DNA of 64,000 nucleotides from Azospirillum sp. B510. GTDB taxonomy: Bacteria > Pseudomonadota > Alphaproteobacteria > Azospirillales > Azospirillaceae. The notes beneath the pieces were generated by a model that was not told the origin of the DNA, did no database searches, and saw only the letters and a program-made list of their open reading frames with translations. The translations under genes were made by a program, and so were the position numbers. Where the stretch lies: the NCBI RefSeq assembly GCF_000010725.1, contig NC_013855.1, forward strand, positions 629,501-693,500. The letters are read 5' to 3'. This document shows positions 61,968 to 64,000 of this stretch, piece after piece; position 1 is the first letter of the stretch, and every line of letters begins with the position of its first letter.

Positions 61968-63625
61968 CACCGCCTCACGCTCATCCGGCCATCCAGCCGG
62001 GGAACGAACTCGCCGTTGCGGGTGATCTGGTCGATCATCTGGGTGGAGATGAAATCCGTGTAGCGGTCCTCCGCCAGCCTTGGCGCACCGGCCAGAACGC
62101 CATAGCCGTCGCCGCCCGACGCCAGGAAACTGCTGGTCGCCAGACGGTAGTGGGTGGACAGGCCCACCGGCTTGCCGCCGACCGACAGGCTGCGCAGCCG
62201 CTGTCCCGGTGGACGGGTCAGATCGATCTCCGCGCGGGCGTTGGACAGGTGGGGGAAGCGGCCCTGCAACTGTTCGACCGCCGAAACGCCGCTCTCCACC
62301 GCGTCCCAAAGCTGCTGTCCGGTGACGTCCAGCACGACGCCGACATCGTGGAAGGGCAATTCCGCGTAGATGTCGCGCCGGGTCAGCAGGGCGCCGGCCG
62401 GGTATTGACGGTCGCCGCGGATGCCGCCGCCGTTGAACAGCGCCACATCGCCGTCAAGCGTCTCGCGCAGCGTGTCGACCACGGCGTTTGCGAAGGCGTT
62501 CTCGCCCGTCCGCAACGTCTCCTTGCGGGTGTCGAGTGGCGCGGTGAGACGTCCCACCTCCATCCGCAGCATGGTGTCGAGCCGAGCCGCATAGGTCTTG
62601 GCCATGATGAGCATCGCCGGATCGGGCGCCACCGTCGCGGTGTCGATCAGGCGGGGCGCCGGGCTCCAGCTCACGACCGGCTTGCCGTCCGGCCCGGTCC
62701 TGCGCTCCACCGTCAGATCCAGCGCCAGCACCCAGGCGGCCTGCGGTCCCACGGTGGCCGACAGGAACTTGCCGTCGTAATCGACGCCGAAAGGGCGGTT
62801 GCGGTCCTGATACAGCACGATGTCGGCCGGACGGGCGGCCAGCACGCTGCGGTGGGTGTCGCCGGCATAGCCGGTCATCGCCACGACCAGATCCACGCCA
62901 CCCGCCCGCAACGCCGCGGCCTTGGCGGACAGAGCCCGTACGGGATCGCGGAATTCCGTGCGCTGGGCGCGGGTGGTTTCCCGCGTCAGCACCGGCGTCG
63001 CCGCCATCACGCCGATGCGCAGCGGCCCGGCGGTCAGCACCACCGCCTCCTCCAGCCCGTCCGGCGTGCGGCCGGTGGAGCGGTCGACGGAGTTGGTGGT
63101 GACGATGGGAAAGCCGGCCTCGAAGGCGCGGGTGCTCAGCCGGTCATCGCCATGGTGGAACTCGCGGTTCAGCGCGGCCATCGCGTCGATGGTCATGCCG
63201 TTCAGCAGATCGATGATGTGCGCGCCCTGGTCGTAGAAGGCGAGGACCGAGGGAGCCAGCGTCTGGCCACCATGCAGGACCAGAACATTGGTGTGGGCGG
63301 ACCGTTCCTGGCGGATGGCGCCGGCCAGCCGGCCCATGCCGCCGCGACCGGCGGTCTCGTCCAGATCGGTCGTGCCCTGGGTGTAGAGGATCGTCAGATG
63401 GACCGGTCCGGTGTCCGCTACGCCAGCCGTCGCGCCGTCCGCCGAGGCTTTCGCGGGCGGTGCGTCAGGCTGCTGCCCACGCGCGGGAAGCAGCCCCGCC
63501 GCAAGGGTCAGGAGGACGCCCAGCGCGAAGCCGAGCGTCCGCGACACGGTCCGGGGCGAGAAGACCCTGCCGACCCGGGGTCGCACCCAGCCAGCGGCGC
63601 CGATTGAAGTCCCGATGTTGTCCAT
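61967..63625 (-). CDS. 5'-nucleotidase-like secreted protein with lost metal site
   Basis: The 552-residue precursor has an N-terminal signal-type segment (TLGFALGVLLTLAAGLLPARG) and the two-domain layout of UshA-like 5'-nucleotidases. The C-terminal substrate domain is well kept (FNGGGIRG, AELPFHDVGVV, YRLATSSFLASGGDGY). The metallophosphatase domain has lost its ligands: TNDxH is TQGTT (82-86), the GD motif is GGQ (VLHGGQTL), GNHEF is LNREF and the later GGHxH is absent. It is probably a nucleotide-binding pseudo-enzyme. Its overlap with the kinase gene suggests a periplasmic partner for that sensor. Confidence 0.8.
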   Translation of the reverse strand: MDNIGTSIGAAGWVRPRVGRVFSPRTVSRTLGFALGVLLTLAAGLLPARGQQPDAPPAKASADGATAGVADTGPVHLTILYTQGTTDLDETAGRGGMGRLAGAIRQERSAHTNVLVLHGGQTLAPSVLAFYDQGAHIIDLLNGMTIDAMAALNREFHHGDDRLSTRAFEAGFPIVTTNSVDRSTGRTPDGLEEAVVLTAGPLRIGVMAATPVLTRETTRAQRTEFRDPVRALSAKAAALRAGGVDLVVAMTGYAGDTHRSVLAARPADIVLYQDRNRPFGVDYDGKFLSATVGPQAAWVLALDLTVERRTGPDGKPVVSWSPAPRLIDTATVAPDPAMLIMAKTYAARLDTMLRMEVGRLTAPLDTRKETLRTGENAFANAVVDTLRETLDGDVALFNGGGIRGDRQYPAGALLTRRDIYAELPFHDVGVVLDVTGQQLWDAVESGVSAVEQLQGRFPHLSNARAEIDLTRPPGQRLRSLSVGGKPVGLSTHYRLATSSFLASGGDGYGVLAGAPRLAEDRYTDFISTQMIDQITRNGEFVPRLDGRMSVRR

Positions 63626-63862
63626 AGTCCGGCGTCACCATTGCCCCCTCGCCGGATTATGCTCATTTCCGCGTCCGGGTTGAAGCGAAGCCGCGTTACC
63701 GCTTTGTCATATTGATGACCTGGGCCCTGGATCACGAGCTTTTTGCCCGTTCGTACGCATTGGAAATCCACAATGCGCCGATCGAACATAGAAAAATCGG
63801 GCGTGGACCGCGACAAAAGGTGGCGCCGGCCCGATGTTCGGAACCGGACCGGCGCGCAGGGA
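63626..63862. other. Gap upstream of the nucleotidase-like gene
   Basis: About 240 bases with somewhat lower GC. It must hold the promoter of the nucleotidase-kinase operon. I see no gene, repeat or clear promoter box. Confidence 0.4.
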
Positions 63863-64000
63863 TCAGCGTTTGACCGTGTCGGCGGACTGGCCGAACAGGA
63901 TTTTCTTGCTGTCCTCAGTCACCGTGGGCGTGCGGTTGGGGTTGATCTCTTGTCCCTTTTCATAGGCGCGCGCCACCGCGGGACGGTCCTTGATCGCGGT
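63863..64000 (-). CDS. Glutathione S-transferase-like protein, C-terminal end (partial)
   Basis: Only the last 45 codons are visible. They read TAIKDRPAVARAYEKGQEIN ... NRTPTVTEDSKKILFGQSAD, then TVKR and a stop. The RPAVARA stretch is the common final helix of YfcG/GstB-type glutathione S-transferases, which conjugate or reduce substrates with glutathione in the cytoplasm. The active site lies outside the window, so the identification rests on this tail only. Confidence 0.6.
   Translation of the reverse strand, partial: TAIKDRPAVARAYEKGQEINPNRTPTVTEDSKKILFGQSADTVKR

Noticed and set aside
1..64000. CRISPR arrays, tRNA and rRNA genes
   Set aside because: No regularly spaced repeats of CRISPR type, no tRNA T-loop/acceptor patterns and no rRNA sequences were seen.

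Overview
The window is GC-rich (coding genes strongly biased to G/C at third positions) and reads as the chromosome or a large replicon of an alphaproteobacterium of the Azospirillum / Rhodospirillales type. Supporting traits are a type VI secretion locus with TagH-TssJKLM, a PQQ-alcohol-oxidation ('ped/xox') cluster, rod-shape RodA, a sigma-54-driven flagellar hook operon with TPR glycosyltransferases nearby, a DUF1491 protein and a MmgR/suhB-like small RNA. The genus is inferred, not proven.

Layout. (1) 1-15478: half of a T6SS locus. tagH-tssJ-tssK-tssL-tssM run leftwards as an overlapping operon (tssM leaves the window), and vgrG, a large PAAR protein and tssH/clpV run rightwards. (2) 15783-16922: an Ada-type alkylation repair protein. 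(3) 16871-26922: a two-sided PQQ-dependent alcohol oxidation cluster. On the minus strand lie an ABC exporter, a beta-propeller and an ABC-type binding protein. On the plus strand lie a MoxJ-like binding protein, a SoxYZ-like carrier, a metallohydrolase-like protein, a lanthanide-type XoxF/PedH dehydrogenase, cytochrome c-550 PedF and a Cache-domain protein. Three transcription units of this cluster share the same upstream sequence motif. (4) 27039-44647: ordinary chromosomal genes: TPR glycosyltransferase-like protein, L,D-transpeptidase, livHMG, a GH16-like secreted protein, RodA, a diguanylate cyclase, a tetR-emrAB efflux unit with a palindromic operator, a MetX-like secreted hydrolase and Tex. 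(5) 44648-50115: a decayed mobile region of lower GC. It holds a small RNA at its edge, a stretch of consecutive hairpins, a frameshifted HEPN-like gene, remnants of a Tn554-like recombinase trio, an IS5-type element abutting an inverted partial copy of itself, an IS3-type orfA and a Tn3-type transposase 3' end. Both flanking genes appear truncated. (6) 50116-57526: a 5'-truncated chemoreceptor and flgE-flgK-flgL behind a textbook sigma-54 promoter. (7) 57527-64000: a second TPR glycosyltransferase, DUF1491, a PAS histidine kinase co-transcribed with a 5'-nucleotidase-like protein that has lost its metal ligands, and the end of a glutathione S-transferase-like gene.

How the parts work together. 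The T6SS genes encode the membrane complex (TssJLM), baseplate connector (TssK), regulatory FHA protein (TagH), spike (VgrG plus PAAR) and recycling ATPase (ClpV). Sheath, Hcp and TssA/E/F/G genes must lie left of the window or elsewhere. In the quinoprotein cluster the dehydrogenase would pass electrons to PedF, with the binding, carrier and hydrolase proteins as periplasmic accessories.

The most unusual items are: the TAC-N7-CAATT motif shared by three quinoprotein units; the folded leader of the lanthanide-type dehydrogenase gene; a cluster of proteins whose catalytic residues are missing (metallohydrolase, GH16-like protein, 5'-nucleotidase); a PAAR protein with a 670-residue unknown extension and no visible immunity gene; and the hairpin-rich presumed RNA at the edge of the mobile region.
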